Assembly (NCBI GenBank): GCA_026389315.1
Contig: JAPLIC010000067.1
Location: 1-64,000 of the forward strand
From: Cyanobacteriota bacterium
Lineage (GTDB): Bacteria; Cyanobacteriota; Cyanobacteriia; PCC-6307; Cyanobiaceae
Reading direction: 5' to 3'
Length of the DNA: 64,000 nt
Every line of letters begins with the position of its first letter. Positions within the stretch are counted from its first letter, which is position 1. Under the pieces are notes generated by a model that did not search any database, had not been told where the DNA came from, and was given only the letters and a program-made list of their open reading frames with translations. Shown piece by piece: positions 54,855 through 63,993 of the stretch. The translations under genes were made by a program, and so were the position numbers.

Positions 54855-55724
54855 TCAGCTCTCGCTGGCGTCCGCGCCGATCGGCACTTTGAGCGGCACA
54901 CCAACGGCCCTCGGATAGGCGGCCGGGCAGGGAGCCAACGGCCGCAGCCAGAGGGCATGGCGCACCCCCCGCTCTGCGAGCAATTCGCGGCCCTGGACCG
55001 ATTCGATTTCGGCCCGCAACAGGGGTAGGGCACGATCGAGATCGGCCCGGTCGCCGGGCTGCCAACGGCCCCGGTAGAGCAAGGCCCGGCCCCGGGGCGC
55101 CAGCAAGGGCACCAGATATTCGGCGACGACAGGCGCTGCGGCCACGGCCCGGGCCATGGCCCAATCGAAGCGACCGCGGCAATCGCGGCTGCGGCCGGTG
55201 CGCTCGACCCGCTCGCAGCGCAACTGCACCCGATCGCCCAGCCCAAGGGACGCCGCCATCGATCGCACCGCCTCCACCTTGCGGCCCACCGAATCCACCA
55301 GGGTGAGCTGGGCCTCGGGCAGGGCGATGGCGATGGCCAAACCCGGGAACCCCCCACCGGTGCCAACGTCGATGAGGTGCAGCGGCATCGCCTGGGGGGG
55401 CCGCTGGGTCAGCAGGGGCACCAAGGGCCAGAGGCTGTCAAAGATCTGGGCGATCCAGAAGTCTTCGCCCTCCACCAATCGCGACAGGTTGAGGCGAGTG
55501 TTCCAGTGCCTCAACTGCCCTTGGAGCTCCACCAGGCACTGCAGCTGATGGGCCTCCGGCATCCAGCCCAGCTGGGCCCAGAACTCCGCTGTGGGCAAGC
55601 CTTGGCCATCGAGCACTGGGGATGGACCCGGCAACGGGTCGCCCTGGGGGGCGTTGGGCGCCATCGGCTCGGAGTCCGAGGGGCGGTCCGAGGGGTGGAC
55701 GGGGGGGTCAGGACGGTTGACCAT
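54855..55724 (-). CDS. rsmG: 16S rRNA (guanine527-N7)-methyltransferase
   Basis: An AdoMet-dependent RNA methyltransferase (GidB). Motifs: [20 protein letters not shown], the AdoMet loop [38 protein letters not shown], and DWAMARAVA. At 289 residues it is longer than usual, because the first 45 residues are non-conserved and Pro-rich; a later start such as the ATG at 55664 is likely. It converges on the aldo/keto reductase with an 17-bp gap. Confidence 0.94.
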   Translation of the reverse strand: MVNRPDPPVHPSDRPSDSEPMAPNAPQGDPLPGPSPVLDGQGLPTAEFWAQLGWMPEAHQLQCLVELQGQLRHWNTRLNLSRLVEGEDFWIAQIFDSLWPLVPLLTQRPPQAMPLHLIDVGTGGGFPGLAIAIALPEAQLTLVDSVGRKVEAVRSMAASLGLGDRVQLRCERVERTGRSRDCRGRFDWAMARAVAAAPVVAEYLVPLLAPRGRALLYRGRWQPGDRADLDRALPLLRAEIESVQGRELLAERGVRHALWLRPLAPCPAAYPRAVGVPLKVPIGADASES

Positions 55725-55792
55725 CCACGGGGGCCTGGAAGCTTCTTTCTAGGATCCCGCCGACCGCGACCTGCAGCCGCCGTTTTCGGGCC

Positions 55793-56356
55793 ATGGCCCC
55801 TTCGCCCAACCCAGCACCGTTGTTCCCCGATTCTCCGAGCGGCTCAAGCCATTACGCGGAGCTGAAACTCTCCAGCGCAGCCACCCCCCAGGAGCTGCAT
55901 CAAGCCTTCCGTCATCTCAGCAAGCTTTACCACCCGGACACCACCCAACTACCGCCGCAGCAAGCGGCATCGGCCTTTGCGCGGCTGCAGCTGGCCTACG
56001 CCACCCTCAGCGATCCGGCCCGCCGCCGGGCCTATGACCAACATCTGGCCTTGCTGGCCGCCCCTTCCTTGCGGCCGGTTGTTGCCCCGGGGCCGGGGAC
56101 GGCAGCGGGCCGCAGGGTTTCGGTGCACCGCGCCCTCTCGGGCGGTGAATGGTTGGCCCTTTTGCTCCTGGGAGTGGCTTTGATCCTGAGCCTGGTGCTG
56201 GGTCTTGGCGTGGCCTGGGCCCGGGGCCTGGCCCTGGTCACCCCGCCCAGTTGGTCGGTCGCTGCTGTTGATAGCCCCCCTGAGCCACCGTTGCCCCCCG
56301 TGCTTCCCCAGACTGCCAAAGCTGAGCCACCCACGAATGCTGATGCTCCCCCCTGA
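55793..56356 (+). CDS. J-domain protein with membrane segment
   Basis: A 187-residue DnaJ-like protein. The J-domain (about 20-85) is HYAELKLSSAATPQELHQAF, HLSKLYHPDTT with HPD, then LQLAYATLSDPARRRAYDQH. A membrane helix follows (WLALLLLGVALILSLVLGLG) and a Pro-rich end. It likely recruits DnaK to a membrane site. The next gene (DUF3143) starts 4 bp after its stop. Confidence 0.88.
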   Translation: MAPSPNPAPLFPDSPSGSSHYAELKLSSAATPQELHQAFRHLSKLYHPDTTQLPPQQAASAFARLQLAYATLSDPARRRAYDQHLALLAAPSLRPVVAPGPGTAAGRRVSVHRALSGGEWLALLLLGVALILSLVLGLGVAWARGLALVTPPSWSVAAVDSPPEPPLPPVLPQTAKAEPPTNADAPP

Positions 56357-56360
56357 GCAG

Positions 56361-56603
56361 ATGCCCCTTTACAACCATCCGCTGCCGTCCTTGGAGGCAT
56401 GGCTGCGCCAGATCGGCGCCCATCAGGACAGCCGGCAGCCTTCTAGCTGGGATCTGCATCGTCCCCAATGGAGTGCCCGCATCGAGCTGGAGATGGAAGA
56501 TCTGCGGGTGAGCTGGCAGCAGGATGGTCAAAGCAGGGTGCGCCATTTCCCCTATGGCCTCTCCCGCGCCGATGTCGAGGCGGCGATCTTGGCCGGGCCT
56601 TGA
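56361..56603 (+). CDS. DUF3143 family protein
   Basis: An 80-residue cyanobacterial DUF3143 protein: PLYNHPLPSLEAWLRQIGAH, then WDLHRPQWSARIELEMEDLR and VRHFPYGLSRADVEAAILAGP-type end. The ATG at 56361 fits. In my experience the DUF3143 gene is often adjacent to a J-domain gene, as here. Function is unknown. Confidence 0.87.
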   Translation: MPLYNHPLPSLEAWLRQIGAHQDSRQPSSWDLHRPQWSARIELEMEDLRVSWQQDGQSRVRHFPYGLSRADVEAAILAGP

Positions 56604-56628
56604 GCCGACAGCCGGCGCCTCAGGGGCG

Positions 56629-57912
56629 TCAGAGTTGATCGAGGGCCTGGGCGATCGCCTGGAAGCACTGGTCCAGTTGCTCGTCCGTGGTGGCCAGGGG
56701 TGGAAAGAGATACACCACCGATCCGAGAGGACGTAAAAAGACTCCCTGCTGCTGCACCAACTGCTGCAGGCGGCGGCCAGCCGCATTGAGATAGCCGGGC
56801 TCGGCGACCGCGAGGTCAAAGGCGGCGGCGCAACCAAGCTGGCGAGGACGGCACACCTTGGGATGGGCGGCAAGGGCAACGAGGCCGGGCTTCATGCGTG
56901 CCTCCATGCCCCGATAACTCTCCGGGCTGGCTTCTAGCAGGTCGAGGCTGGCTAGGGCTGCGGCACAGCCCAGGGGGTTGGCGGTGAAGCTGTGACCATG
57001 GAAGAGGGTGAGGCTGGGATCGGTGCCGATAAACCCCGCGTAGAGCGCTTCACGGGCCAGGGTCACACCCATCGGCAGGAAGCCCCCCGTGAGCCCCTTG
57101 GAGAGGGCCATCAGATCGGGCGTCAGGCCGGCCCGCTGGCAGGCGAACAGGGAGCCGCTGCGGCCGAAGCCCGTGAGCACTTCATCGGCAATCAGAAGGG
57201 CCCCCGCCTGGCGCACCAACCGCTGCACCGCCTGCAGAAAGGCGGGGCGCACCATGGCCATGCCGCCCGACCCTTGCAGCAGGGGTTCCAGGATCACCGC
57301 GGCGGTTGGGGTTTGCAAGAGGCGCTCGAGCACCTCCAGGGCCTGGCCTTCCCGCTCTTGCACCGAGTCATCACCCCACCAGGTGGCGGGCCAGGGAGCG
57401 CGGGCCACATCAAAAAGCAGGGGTTCGAAGGGGGCGCTGAACAACGAACGCTCGCCGACGGCCATCGCGCCAAAGGTGTCGCCGTGGTAAGCCCCTGCGA
57501 AGGCGACCACCTGGGAGCGGGGTTCGCCGCGATTGTGCCACCACTGCCAGGCGATCTTGAGGGCCACCTCAACGGCGGTGGAGCCATTGTCTGAAAAAAA
57601 GAGTCGATCAAGACCCGTGTGACGACAGAGACGCTCGGCGAGACGCTCCGCACCGACATGGCGAAAGTTGGCGAAAATCACCTGTTCCAAAACCATGGTC
57701 TGGGCGGCAATCGCGGCCGCAATCGAAGGCTCGGCGTGACCGTGCAGCGTCACCCACCAGCTGCTGATGGCGTCAATCAAGGTGGATCCCTGCTCCAAAT
57801 AGAGCAGGGATCCCCGGGCGGACACCACCCGCAGGGGCGGCTCGGCCGTAGCCACCTGGGTAAAGGGGTGCCAAAGATGGGAATGCCAAAGAGAAGATGA
57901 AAATTCAGCCAT
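56629..57912 (-). CDS. bioA: Adenosylmethionine-8-amino-7-oxononanoate aminotransferase
   Basis: The PLP enzyme that converts KAPA to DAPA in biotin synthesis with AdoMet as amino donor. Motifs: HLWHPFTQ near the start, DAISSWWVTLHGHAEP, FSDNGSTAVEVALKIAWQWW, AYHGDTFGAM, ADEVLTGFGRSG, and the PLP lysine in LSKGLTGGFLPMG. The ATG at 57912 is used; 7 further codons are possible upstream. It is the last gene of the minus-strand biotin cluster. Confidence 0.96.
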   Translation of the reverse strand: MAEFSSSLWHSHLWHPFTQVATAEPPLRVVSARGSLLYLEQGSTLIDAISSWWVTLHGHAEPSIAAAIAAQTMVLEQVIFANFRHVGAERLAERLCRHTGLDRLFFSDNGSTAVEVALKIAWQWWHNRGEPRSQVVAFAGAYHGDTFGAMAVGERSLFSAPFEPLLFDVARAPWPATWWGDDSVQEREGQALEVLERLLQTPTAAVILEPLLQGSGGMAMVRPAFLQAVQRLVRQAGALLIADEVLTGFGRSGSLFACQRAGLTPDLMALSKGLTGGFLPMGVTLAREALYAGFIGTDPSLTLFHGHSFTANPLGCAAALASLDLLEASPESYRGMEARMKPGLVALAAHPKVCRPRQLGCAAAFDLAVAEPGYLNAAGRRLQQLVQQQGVFLRPLGSVVYLFPPLATTDEQLDQCFQAIAQALDQL

Positions 57913-58027
57913 GGCGAGCCCCAAAAGAACCAAAAAGGAAAATCCTCGACATGATTAAGCCACAGAGAGGCGGATCGACCTTCTTGCCCCCATTGATACC
58001 GCTCTTCCCGCCCCTCTCGCTAGTTTC

Positions 58028-58303
58028 ATGAAATCTTCACGATCAGTTTACGTTTCGAAACGATTCACCTCAGTTGCCGCTACTTCTACAAGCTATAACT
58101 CCCAAACTTCCCGTAGCAAAGATATGTTTGCCGAGGGTCAATGGCAGATGATCAAGCCCATGCTTGAGCGCCAGGGATGGAGCCAATCTCAATTGGAACT
58201 CATGCGAGAACAGCTTCGTCAAGGCTGGCCGCTTTCAATCGCCAAACAAAACGTCGCTGCCCTCATCGGCCATTGCCCGATCAGCTCAAGGGCCATGGCC
58301 TGA
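58028..58303 (+). CDS. Small hypothetical protein
   Basis: A 91-residue protein. The N-terminal 30 residues are Ser/Thr-rich and may not be translated; the part from the ATG at 58124 (MFAEGQWQMIKPMLERQGWS, SQLELMREQLRQGWPLSIAK) is helical. The region before it is AT-richer than the surroundings. No family is recognised. It is antisense to the gap between bioA and the 48-residue ORF. Confidence 0.45.
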   Translation: MKSSRSVYVSKRFTSVAATSTSYNSQTSRSKDMFAEGQWQMIKPMLERQGWSQSQLELMREQLRQGWPLSIAKQNVAALIGHCPISSRAMA

Positions 58304-58315
58304 GGCCCGGGCGCC

Positions 58316-58462
58316 TCATTGGCAACGGCCATTCCTTGAAGGACCGAGGTGGCCGCAGAGGAACCACCCCCGCAGGCTGCCTTCAAGATCGGTGAACACC
58401 ACCAAGATGCCACTGCAGATCAGGGCCACAGCCAGGCTCACCAGCCAGTGTCTTTTGGTCAT
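58316..58462 (-). CDS. 48-residue membrane protein coupled to bioD
   Basis: A short ORF whose ATG (58462-58460) overlaps the TGA of bioD, so translation would be coupled. The product has one hydrophobic helix (HWLVSLAVALICSGILVVF) followed by a short basic tail. It lies in the biotin cluster between bioD and bioA. No family is known to me; its coupling and helix are the arguments for it being real. Confidence 0.5.
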   Translation of the reverse strand: MTKRHWLVSLAVALICSGILVVFTDLEGSLRGWFLCGHLGPSRNGRCQ

Positions 58463-59082
58463 GGCCGCAGGGTTTTCGGCAGGTCACTCTCCAGCCATTG
58501 GCGTTGCAGGGCCGCCGCACTGAGCGGTTCCAGTCGGGGGAGTTGGGCCAGTACGGGCACCCCCCCCAGCTCGGCGAGGGTGCGGGGATTGTCAGGATGG
58601 AGCGGTCCATTCAGCACCAGTCCCAGCACGGGAATGGAACGGTGCCTGAGGGCTTCGAGAGTTAACAAGGTGTGATTGAGGGTGCCGAGGCCACTGCGGG
58701 CAACCAGGACCAAGGGCAAGCCCCAGCGGCGGATCTGGTCAATCTGCAGCCAGTCCCGGCCCAGGGGAGTCATCACCCCGCCGGCCGTTTCCACCACCAA
58801 GGGCCCATGGCCAGGGGGCAACGACAACCGCTGGGGGTCAATCACCACCTCGTCCTGTTCCGCTGCCCAATGGGGGGAGACCGGGGCCTGCAGCCGGTAG
58901 CTCTCGTTCAGGATTCGACCTGGCGGCAGGCTGAGCCTCTCCTGCACCCATTGGCTGTCACTGCCATCGGCGAGCCCGCTCTGAACAGGTTTCCAGTAGC
59001 TGGCTGCCAGTCCCTGGACCAGCAGCGCACTGACCACGGTCTTGCCCACATCGGTATCGGTGCCGCCGACGATCAGACGCAT
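58459..59082 (-). CDS. bioD: Dethiobiotin synthetase
   Basis: A 207-residue ATP-dependent carboxylase making dethiobiotin from DAPA and CO2. Motifs: the P-loop GGTDTDVGKTVVSALL, WKPVQSG, VVETAGGVMTPLGRDWLQID, and LVARSGLGTLNHTLLTLEAL. The ATG at 59082 is preferred because the P-loop strand begins there. It overlaps the end of bioC by 10 bp and the next small ORF by ATGA. Confidence 0.95.
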   Translation of the reverse strand: MRLIVGGTDTDVGKTVVSALLVQGLAASYWKPVQSGLADGSDSQWVQERLSLPPGRILNESYRLQAPVSPHWAAEQDEVVIDPQRLSLPPGHGPLVVETAGGVMTPLGRDWLQIDQIRRWGLPLVLVARSGLGTLNHTLLTLEALRHRSIPVLGLVLNGPLHPDNPRTLAELGGVPVLAQLPRLEPLSAAALQRQWLESDLPKTLRP

Positions 59083-59831
59083 GGATCCCTCTGGGCCAAC
59101 ATGAGCAAGATTTCCCAATTTAGGCAGGCTGGGGAGGGCCAATGGCTGCGCAAACGACGCCACTGGCCGGGCGACAGGGGTTCGTGACGACTGGTGCCGG
59201 CACCGATGGCCTTGAGCTGGCGCAGGCAGGCCAGACCGTCAGGAAAGGTCTGGCTGAAGCGCAGCAGGGCCTGGCGATGGGTGCGCAGGCCCCGAGCGCC
59301 GCTGGCGGCGAGCAAGGCGGCGGCATCGGGCAGGTCCAGGGCGGTGCAGGGCACGGCCGCCGCCGCCGCCGCCTGGCGCCACTGGCTAAAGCTGCCGGCG
59401 GTGGGTACGGCCAGCAGCAGCCAGCCCCCCGGAGCCAGCCGATCGCACCAGCCCTCCAGCTGGCCCAGCGGATCGTCGAGCCAATGCAGGGCGAAGCTGG
59501 AGGCCAGCAATGCGGCCTGGGCCAGCTCGGGGGGAAGCCCGTCATTGAGATCCCAGAGCCGTTGGGCCAGGGGAATGGCGCTGAGCAGCAAGGGGTTGAG
59601 GGCCAGTAGCGAGGGGCAATGGTCGAGTTGCAGGGGCGGCTGGCCCGCCAGGGCCGACCAGTGCCGCAGCAGGGCGCGGCTGAGCAGGCCGCTGCCGGAG
59701 CCCAGATCGGCCACCGGACCGGCGGGCAGGGGGAGATCCCGGCACCAGCGGGCCAATCTCCAGGCCACGGCCTGCTGCAGCCTGGCCTGGCGGTCGTAAT
59801 GCCCAGCCCGGCGGCTGAAACCGGCCCGCAC
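59073..59831 (-). CDS. bioC: Malonyl-ACP O-methyltransferase BioC-like
   Basis: A 252-residue AdoMet methyltransferase that starts pimeloyl synthesis by masking malonyl-ACP as its methyl ester. Motifs: FSRRAGHYDRQARLQQAVAW at the start, the AdoMet loop VADLGSGSGLLSRALLRHW, LLASSFALHWLDDPLGQLEG, and LAPGGWLLLAVPTAGSF. The GTG at 59831 is used; the frame is open further up and an earlier non-ATG start is possible. It follows the bioF-bioK fusion by 38 bp. Confidence 0.92.
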   Translation of the reverse strand: MRAGFSRRAGHYDRQARLQQAVAWRLARWCRDLPLPAGPVADLGSGSGLLSRALLRHWSALAGQPPLQLDHCPSLLALNPLLLSAIPLAQRLWDLNDGLPPELAQAALLASSFALHWLDDPLGQLEGWCDRLAPGGWLLLAVPTAGSFSQWRQAAAAAAVPCTALDLPDAAALLAASGARGLRTHRQALLRFSQTFPDGLACLRQLKAIGAGTSRHEPLSPGQWRRLRSHWPSPACLNWEILLMLAQRDPCV

Positions 59832-59869
59832 CCTCTGGCTGAAATCGCTCGTCAGGATCGCTGCCGTCT

Positions 59870-61840
59870 TCAGGTCAACCCATCCTGCAACCAGTCGAAC
59901 ACCAGGGGGATCAGGGCCGGGTCCCCCATGGCATGGCCGGGCCCTGCCAGCCGCTTCACCTGGGCCTGGGGCAGCTCCTGGCGCAACCGATCACGGGCGG
60001 CGGGATGCACGATGGCATCGTCGTCGGCTTCCAGCAACAAGACGGGCACCTGGCGCGGAAAGCTGGCGGGCAGGGCTGTGAGCCTGCCGAGCAGCTCCAG
60101 GTCGCAGCGCAGGCGATCGCGGCCCGCGGCCCCAATCGGCTGGTCGGCGGGTCCGGGGGGGGCATCAAGGCCGGCCCCAGCCCCAGGGGCCAGGACCTTG
60201 CGGAGAAAACGCTGCAGCAGTTGCTGGGCCCTGAGACTGCTCGTCTTCTCATCGCCGCTTTCTTGCAGTTCGGCGGCCATCCCGGCCAGGGCGATGCGCA
60301 GGGGGCGCCCCGCGGCACCCGGCGGCACGAAGCGGCCAAAGCTGGCCAACAAGACCACGGCCTCACTGGCGGCCAGAACCTCAGGGGGCACCAGGTGCAC
60401 CCCGAGGGAATGGCAAATCAGCCCCTTGCGCCCGTGGGCCGGCCATGGGGGCAGGACCGCTGGCCGCTGGCCGTAGCCCCTTTCCCCCACCTGGAGACCC
60501 CAGCCGCGGCTGGTGGCGGCGGGCTGCCAGGACTGCCAGTGGCGGCCATCGCCCGCCCAGCCGTGCATGGCGATGAGCTGGACGGGGGGTTCGGGAACTG
60601 GATTGGCGTCCTTGGTGCCAACCACGGTCCTGGTGGCAGTGGGGGCTGGGGGAGCTGACAAGGGCCCGGGTCCAAGGGCCGCCAGCAGCTGGTCAAGGGT
60701 GTGGGGCGGCAGGCCAAGGCGCACCACCAATCGCAGTCGGCTGCTGCCTTCGGGCACGGTGGGCGGGCGGATCGCCACCCCCAGCAGGCCGGCGCGTTCC
60801 AGGCGCTGTTGCAGCTCCAGGGCGGCGCCATCACCACCCACCAGCAGCGGCAGGATCGGCCCGTAGCCCGGGGGGCGGGGCCAACCGCTGGCCTCCAGTC
60901 CATCGCGCCAGCGCCCACTCAAAGCCAGCAGTTCGGCCGATAGCTGGGGCTGGTTGATCAAGAGTTCAAGCGCTGCCAGGGCACCCGCCGCCAGGGCCGG
61001 CGCCAGGGCGGTGGTGTACCGGAAGGCGCCGCAGTGCTGCAGCAGCCATTCGCCCAGCACCCCATCGGCAGCCAGGAAGGCACCACCGCTGCCGAAGGCC
61101 TTACCCAAGGTGCCGCTGAGCAGGGTGACTCCCGCCAGATCCCGGGCCAGGCCCCGGCCACCGGGCCCGAGCACCCCGAGGGCATGGGCCTCATCGAGCA
61201 GCAGCAGGGCCTCAAAGCGGCGGCACAGGGCCGCCAGCGCGGCGACATCCGGGCTGGTGCCGTCCATGCTGAACAGGCTTTCGCTCACCACCAGCAGGCG
61301 CTGCGGCGGACCGGCCGGGGCCTGGTGGGCGCACAGCAGACGCCGCTCCAGGTCGGCCAGGTCGTTGGGGGCAAAGCGCTGCAAGCGGGCGCCGCTGGCC
61401 CGCACCCCCAGCAACAGCGAATGGTGGCAGTGACGATCAGCCAGCACCAGAGTGTGGCGATCGGCGAGGGCCACCAGGGCGGCCAGGTTGGCCTGGAAGC
61501 CGCTGGGGAACAACAGCACCTGATCGCGGCCCAGCCACTGGGCCAATTGCCGCTCTAATTGGCCATGAATCGGCCGGCTGCCGCAAACCAGACGGGAAGC
61601 GCCGGCCCCCAGACCACTGGCGGCCAGCTCAGCGGCGGCGGCGGCCACCACGGCGGGATGGCGGCTGAAGCCGAGATAGTCATTGCTGGCCAAGTCCAGC
61701 AGGGGCGGCCCCGGAGGGGCGGGCTCTGCCGGCGGTGACCCCTGGGGCCGCATCTCGGCGTTGCCGGCGGGCAGGTAGGTGCGCAGCAGCCGGCGCCGCT
61801 CGCCCGGCAGGGCGGCCAGCTCGGCCTCAAGTTGCCGCAA
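59870..61840 (-). CDS. bioF: Fused 8-amino-7-oxononanoate synthase and BioK/BioH-type esterase
   Basis: A 656-residue two-domain biotin enzyme. Residues 1-390 are BioF (KAPA synthase): LDLASNDYLGFSRHP, HGQLERQLAQWLGRDQVLLF, LLLLDEAHALGVLGPGGRG (Asp216, His219) and the PLP lysine Lys247 in SGTLGKAFGSGGAF. A Pro-rich linker (about 391-418) leads to an alpha/beta hydrolase: MHGWAGDGRHWQSW, nucleophile elbow ICHSLGVH (Ser478), Asp in LLEADDDAIV and His636 in GPGHAMGDP. The hydrolase resembles picocyanobacterial BioK, which cleaves pimeloyl-ACP methyl ester. The single frame has no stop between the domains. Start is TTG. Confidence 0.9.
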   Translation of the reverse strand: MRQLEAELAALPGERRRLLRTYLPAGNAEMRPQGSPPAEPAPPGPPLLDLASNDYLGFSRHPAVVAAAAAELAASGLGAGASRLVCGSRPIHGQLERQLAQWLGRDQVLLFPSGFQANLAALVALADRHTLVLADRHCHHSLLLGVRASGARLQRFAPNDLADLERRLLCAHQAPAGPPQRLLVVSESLFSMDGTSPDVAALAALCRRFEALLLLDEAHALGVLGPGGRGLARDLAGVTLLSGTLGKAFGSGGAFLAADGVLGEWLLQHCGAFRYTTALAPALAAGALAALELLINQPQLSAELLALSGRWRDGLEASGWPRPPGYGPILPLLVGGDGAALELQQRLERAGLLGVAIRPPTVPEGSSRLRLVVRLGLPPHTLDQLLAALGPGPLSAPPAPTATRTVVGTKDANPVPEPPVQLIAMHGWAGDGRHWQSWQPAATSRGWGLQVGERGYGQRPAVLPPWPAHGRKGLICHSLGVHLVPPEVLAASEAVVLLASFGRFVPPGAAGRPLRIALAGMAAELQESGDEKTSSLRAQQLLQRFLRKVLAPGAGAGLDAPPGPADQPIGAAGRDRLRCDLELLGRLTALPASFPRQVPVLLLEADDDAIVHPAARDRLRQELPQAQVKRLAGPGHAMGDPALIPLVFDWLQDGLT

Positions 61841-61937
61841 CCAGAGGCTCAGGGACCCAAAGGCGGTGGGCTCCAGTTTGCTTCAGGACAACCGGCAGGC
61901 GACCCAAACCACCGCGGTCGTGCCAACACAAACCCCA

Positions 61938-62966
61938 TCACGGCGCCAACAGCAGCACCTCTTGGTGGCGCCGGCTGAGGGCTATCTGGGTCTCGATCGC
62001 CGCGGGGCTGGGGGGCTGGTCCAGGGCAGCCTGCCATTGCTGCAGCAATTCATCCCATTGCAGGGGCTGGGCTAGGTCCTGGTCGGGGCAACCGATGGCC
62101 GCCGCCGCCGCCGACACCTTGGGGTCGTAACTGAGGGCGGCGCAGGGGCTGCCGGCCAGGGCCGCCAGGATCAGGCCGTGCAAGCGCATCGCCAGCACCA
62201 GACCGGCACTGGCAAAGAGATCGAGGGCCCCCTGGGGGTCGGCCACCTGCACTTGCGAGCTGCGCTGGCGCAGGGATTCGGGCACCAGCCCCTGCTGTTC
62301 GAGCCCCTGCAGCAGGCCGCTGTCCTGCTCCTGGTGGAAGGGCAACCAGAGCACAGGACGATCAGGGGCCAGGCGGTCCATGGCCTGCAAAAGGGTGGCC
62401 CAACCCGCCGCCGAAAGCTGGGCGACCGGCCGCCAGCAGAGCACCAGCGGCCCGCCGGCCCCATGCCAGGGCCCGCGCCGCGCCAGGGACCAAACCGGAT
62501 CACTGCCCACCAGGGCCTCCACCCCCCAACGGCGGGCCAGGGCGGCCGAGGCGCCATCGCGCCAGCTGATGGCGGTCGCCTGGGGCAGCAGGGCCCGCAC
62601 CAGGGCCCGACTGCGCCGCCGCCGCAGCGGTCCCAGCCCCTGGGCCCACAGCAGCACGGGCTTGCCCTGCAACCGGGCTGCCGCCATCAACACCGCGTAG
62701 TAGATGAGGCTGCGCAGGCTGGTGGCGTCCTGCAGCAAACTGCCCCCCCCCAGCACCAGGGCATCGCAGCCCGCCAGGGCCCGCAGCACCGCCGCCAGGC
62801 GGCTGCGATCGGTGGTCTGGACGCCAAAAAGCCGGCGCACCTGCTCCTGGTCGCGGGCGGTGACGACGGGCCGGCAGCCCCGGGGCAGCTGCTCCAGCAG
62901 CACGGCCAGCAGGGCGTCATCGCCGAGGTTGTGTTCGCCGTAGTAGCCGCAGATCAATACATCCAT
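61938..62966 (-). CDS. csaB: Polysaccharide pyruvyl transferase CsaB
   Basis: A 342-residue enzyme adding pyruvate ketals to cell-wall or surface polysaccharide, which can anchor S-layer proteins. Motifs: VLICGYYGEHNLGDDALLA at the start, LVLGGGSLLQDATSLRSL, LLWAQGLGPL, VLCWRPV, AMRLHGLILAALAGSPCAAL and SYDPKV. The ATG at 62966 is used; an ATG at 62987 is possible. It lies upstream of the biotin cluster on the same strand with a 97-bp gap. Confidence 0.93.
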   Translation of the reverse strand: MDVLICGYYGEHNLGDDALLAVLLEQLPRGCRPVVTARDQEQVRRLFGVQTTDRSRLAAVLRALAGCDALVLGGGSLLQDATSLRSLIYYAVLMAAARLQGKPVLLWAQGLGPLRRRRSRALVRALLPQATAISWRDGASAALARRWGVEALVGSDPVWSLARRGPWHGAGGPLVLCWRPVAQLSAAGWATLLQAMDRLAPDRPVLWLPFHQEQDSGLLQGLEQQGLVPESLRQRSSQVQVADPQGALDLFASAGLVLAMRLHGLILAALAGSPCAALSYDPKVSAAAAAIGCPDQDLAQPLQWDELLQQWQAALDQPPSPAAIETQIALSRRHQEVLLLAP

Positions 62967-63357
62967 CGCCAATCGCGGTGAAGCCATTCCGGCACCCCGA
63001 AGCATTGCTGCCGAAGCTACGCACCGATAGGCCGATCCCCCTGCGGGGCCCAGAGGATCCGATCGCCATGGGCCCCCAAACCTTTGGGCTGGAAGGTTGG
63101 GGCTCAAGCCTGGATGGGGCAGGGTTGAGGGATGGGGCGCACCACTGGCGGCTTCGGCCAAAGACGGCAGCGATGGCAACGACATGACAAGGATTTGATG
63201 CCGCGGTAGCTCTTACGGCCCAGGGCTTGATGTCTGATAGAGATAAACAAGGGTGACAGCGGCTAAGCTATGGAGGGCAGCATTGCCAAGCCGCTTTTTG
63301 AGCGGGGGCGTTGGCTGTACAAACCAACCACAAACGCCTAAGGCAAGGAGAGGCCTG
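62967..63357. other. Intergenic stretch between csaB and the 2H-phosphoesterase gene
   Basis: No gene is supported. The csaB frame is open to 63185, but the sequence before 62987 is low-complexity and unlike the family. An AAGGAG at 63343-63348 is the ribosome site for the next gene. Confidence 0.4.
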
Positions 63358-63993
63358 ATGAGCTTGATAGCGATCAACGTACTGCTGCTTCCAGATGCTG
63401 CCACGGCAGCAAAGGCGGTGAGTACAAATGCACAGCTGCTAAAGAACTATCCGGCCGGATTCGCGCTTGACGCTAACCATGCGCCCCATATCACCCTGCT
63501 GCAACAGTTTGTGCCAAGGGCAGATTTGGCTGCGGTTGCCAATGTGGTGGCCGCGGTGCTGGGCAGCGAGCAGGCGGTGCAATGGAAAAGTACCGCGACT
63601 GGTTTCTATGCTATGGCCTATAAGAATCTAGAGCTGGTGGGCATCGTTATCGAACCAACCGAGGAGCTGCGGCGATTTCAACAAACCATCATCGCTGCCG
63701 TCGCTCCGTTCGCTGCGGAGAACGGCACGGCCGAGGCTTTTGCACCCCGGGCCGACGGTGAGTCGATCAACCAGGCGACCGTGGACTACGTGAACAACTT
63801 CGTCGGGCCCTGCAGCGGCATCAATTACCACCCCCATGTGACCTGCGGCATTGGCACCCGCGATTTTGTTGATGCCCTCAAAGCGGAGCCATTCGAGCCC
63901 ATCAGCTTCCAGCCCAACTGCGTTTGCATCTACCAAATCGGCGAATATGGTACGGCTCAAACCAAACTCTACGACTTTTCCGATGCTGGCTGA
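63358..63993 (+). CDS. 2H-phosphoesterase / 2'-5' RNA ligase-like protein
   Basis: A 211-residue protein of the 2H superfamily: the first motif HAPHITLLQ (His44-x-Thr46) and the second HPHVTCGIG (His160-x-Thr162) form the paired His active site that processes 2',3'-cyclic phosphates or 2'-5' bonds. Substrates could be RNA ends or small nucleotides. The ATG at 63358 has a good AAGGAG ten bases upstream. Less GC-rich than neighbours. It ends 7 bp before the window edge. Confidence 0.82.
   Translation: MSLIAINVLLLPDAATAAKAVSTNAQLLKNYPAGFALDANHAPHITLLQQFVPRADLAAVANVVAAVLGSEQAVQWKSTATGFYAMAYKNLELVGIVIEPTEELRRFQQTIIAAVAPFAAENGTAEAFAPRADGESINQATVDYVNNFVGPCSGINYHPHVTCGIGTRDFVDALKAEPFEPISFQPNCVCIYQIGEYGTAQTKLYDFSDAG

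Noticed and set aside
63213..63404. 63-codon minus-strand frame before the 2H-phosphoesterase gene
   Set aside because: It is antisense to the start and ribosome-binding site of the phosphoesterase gene and has no recognisable features.
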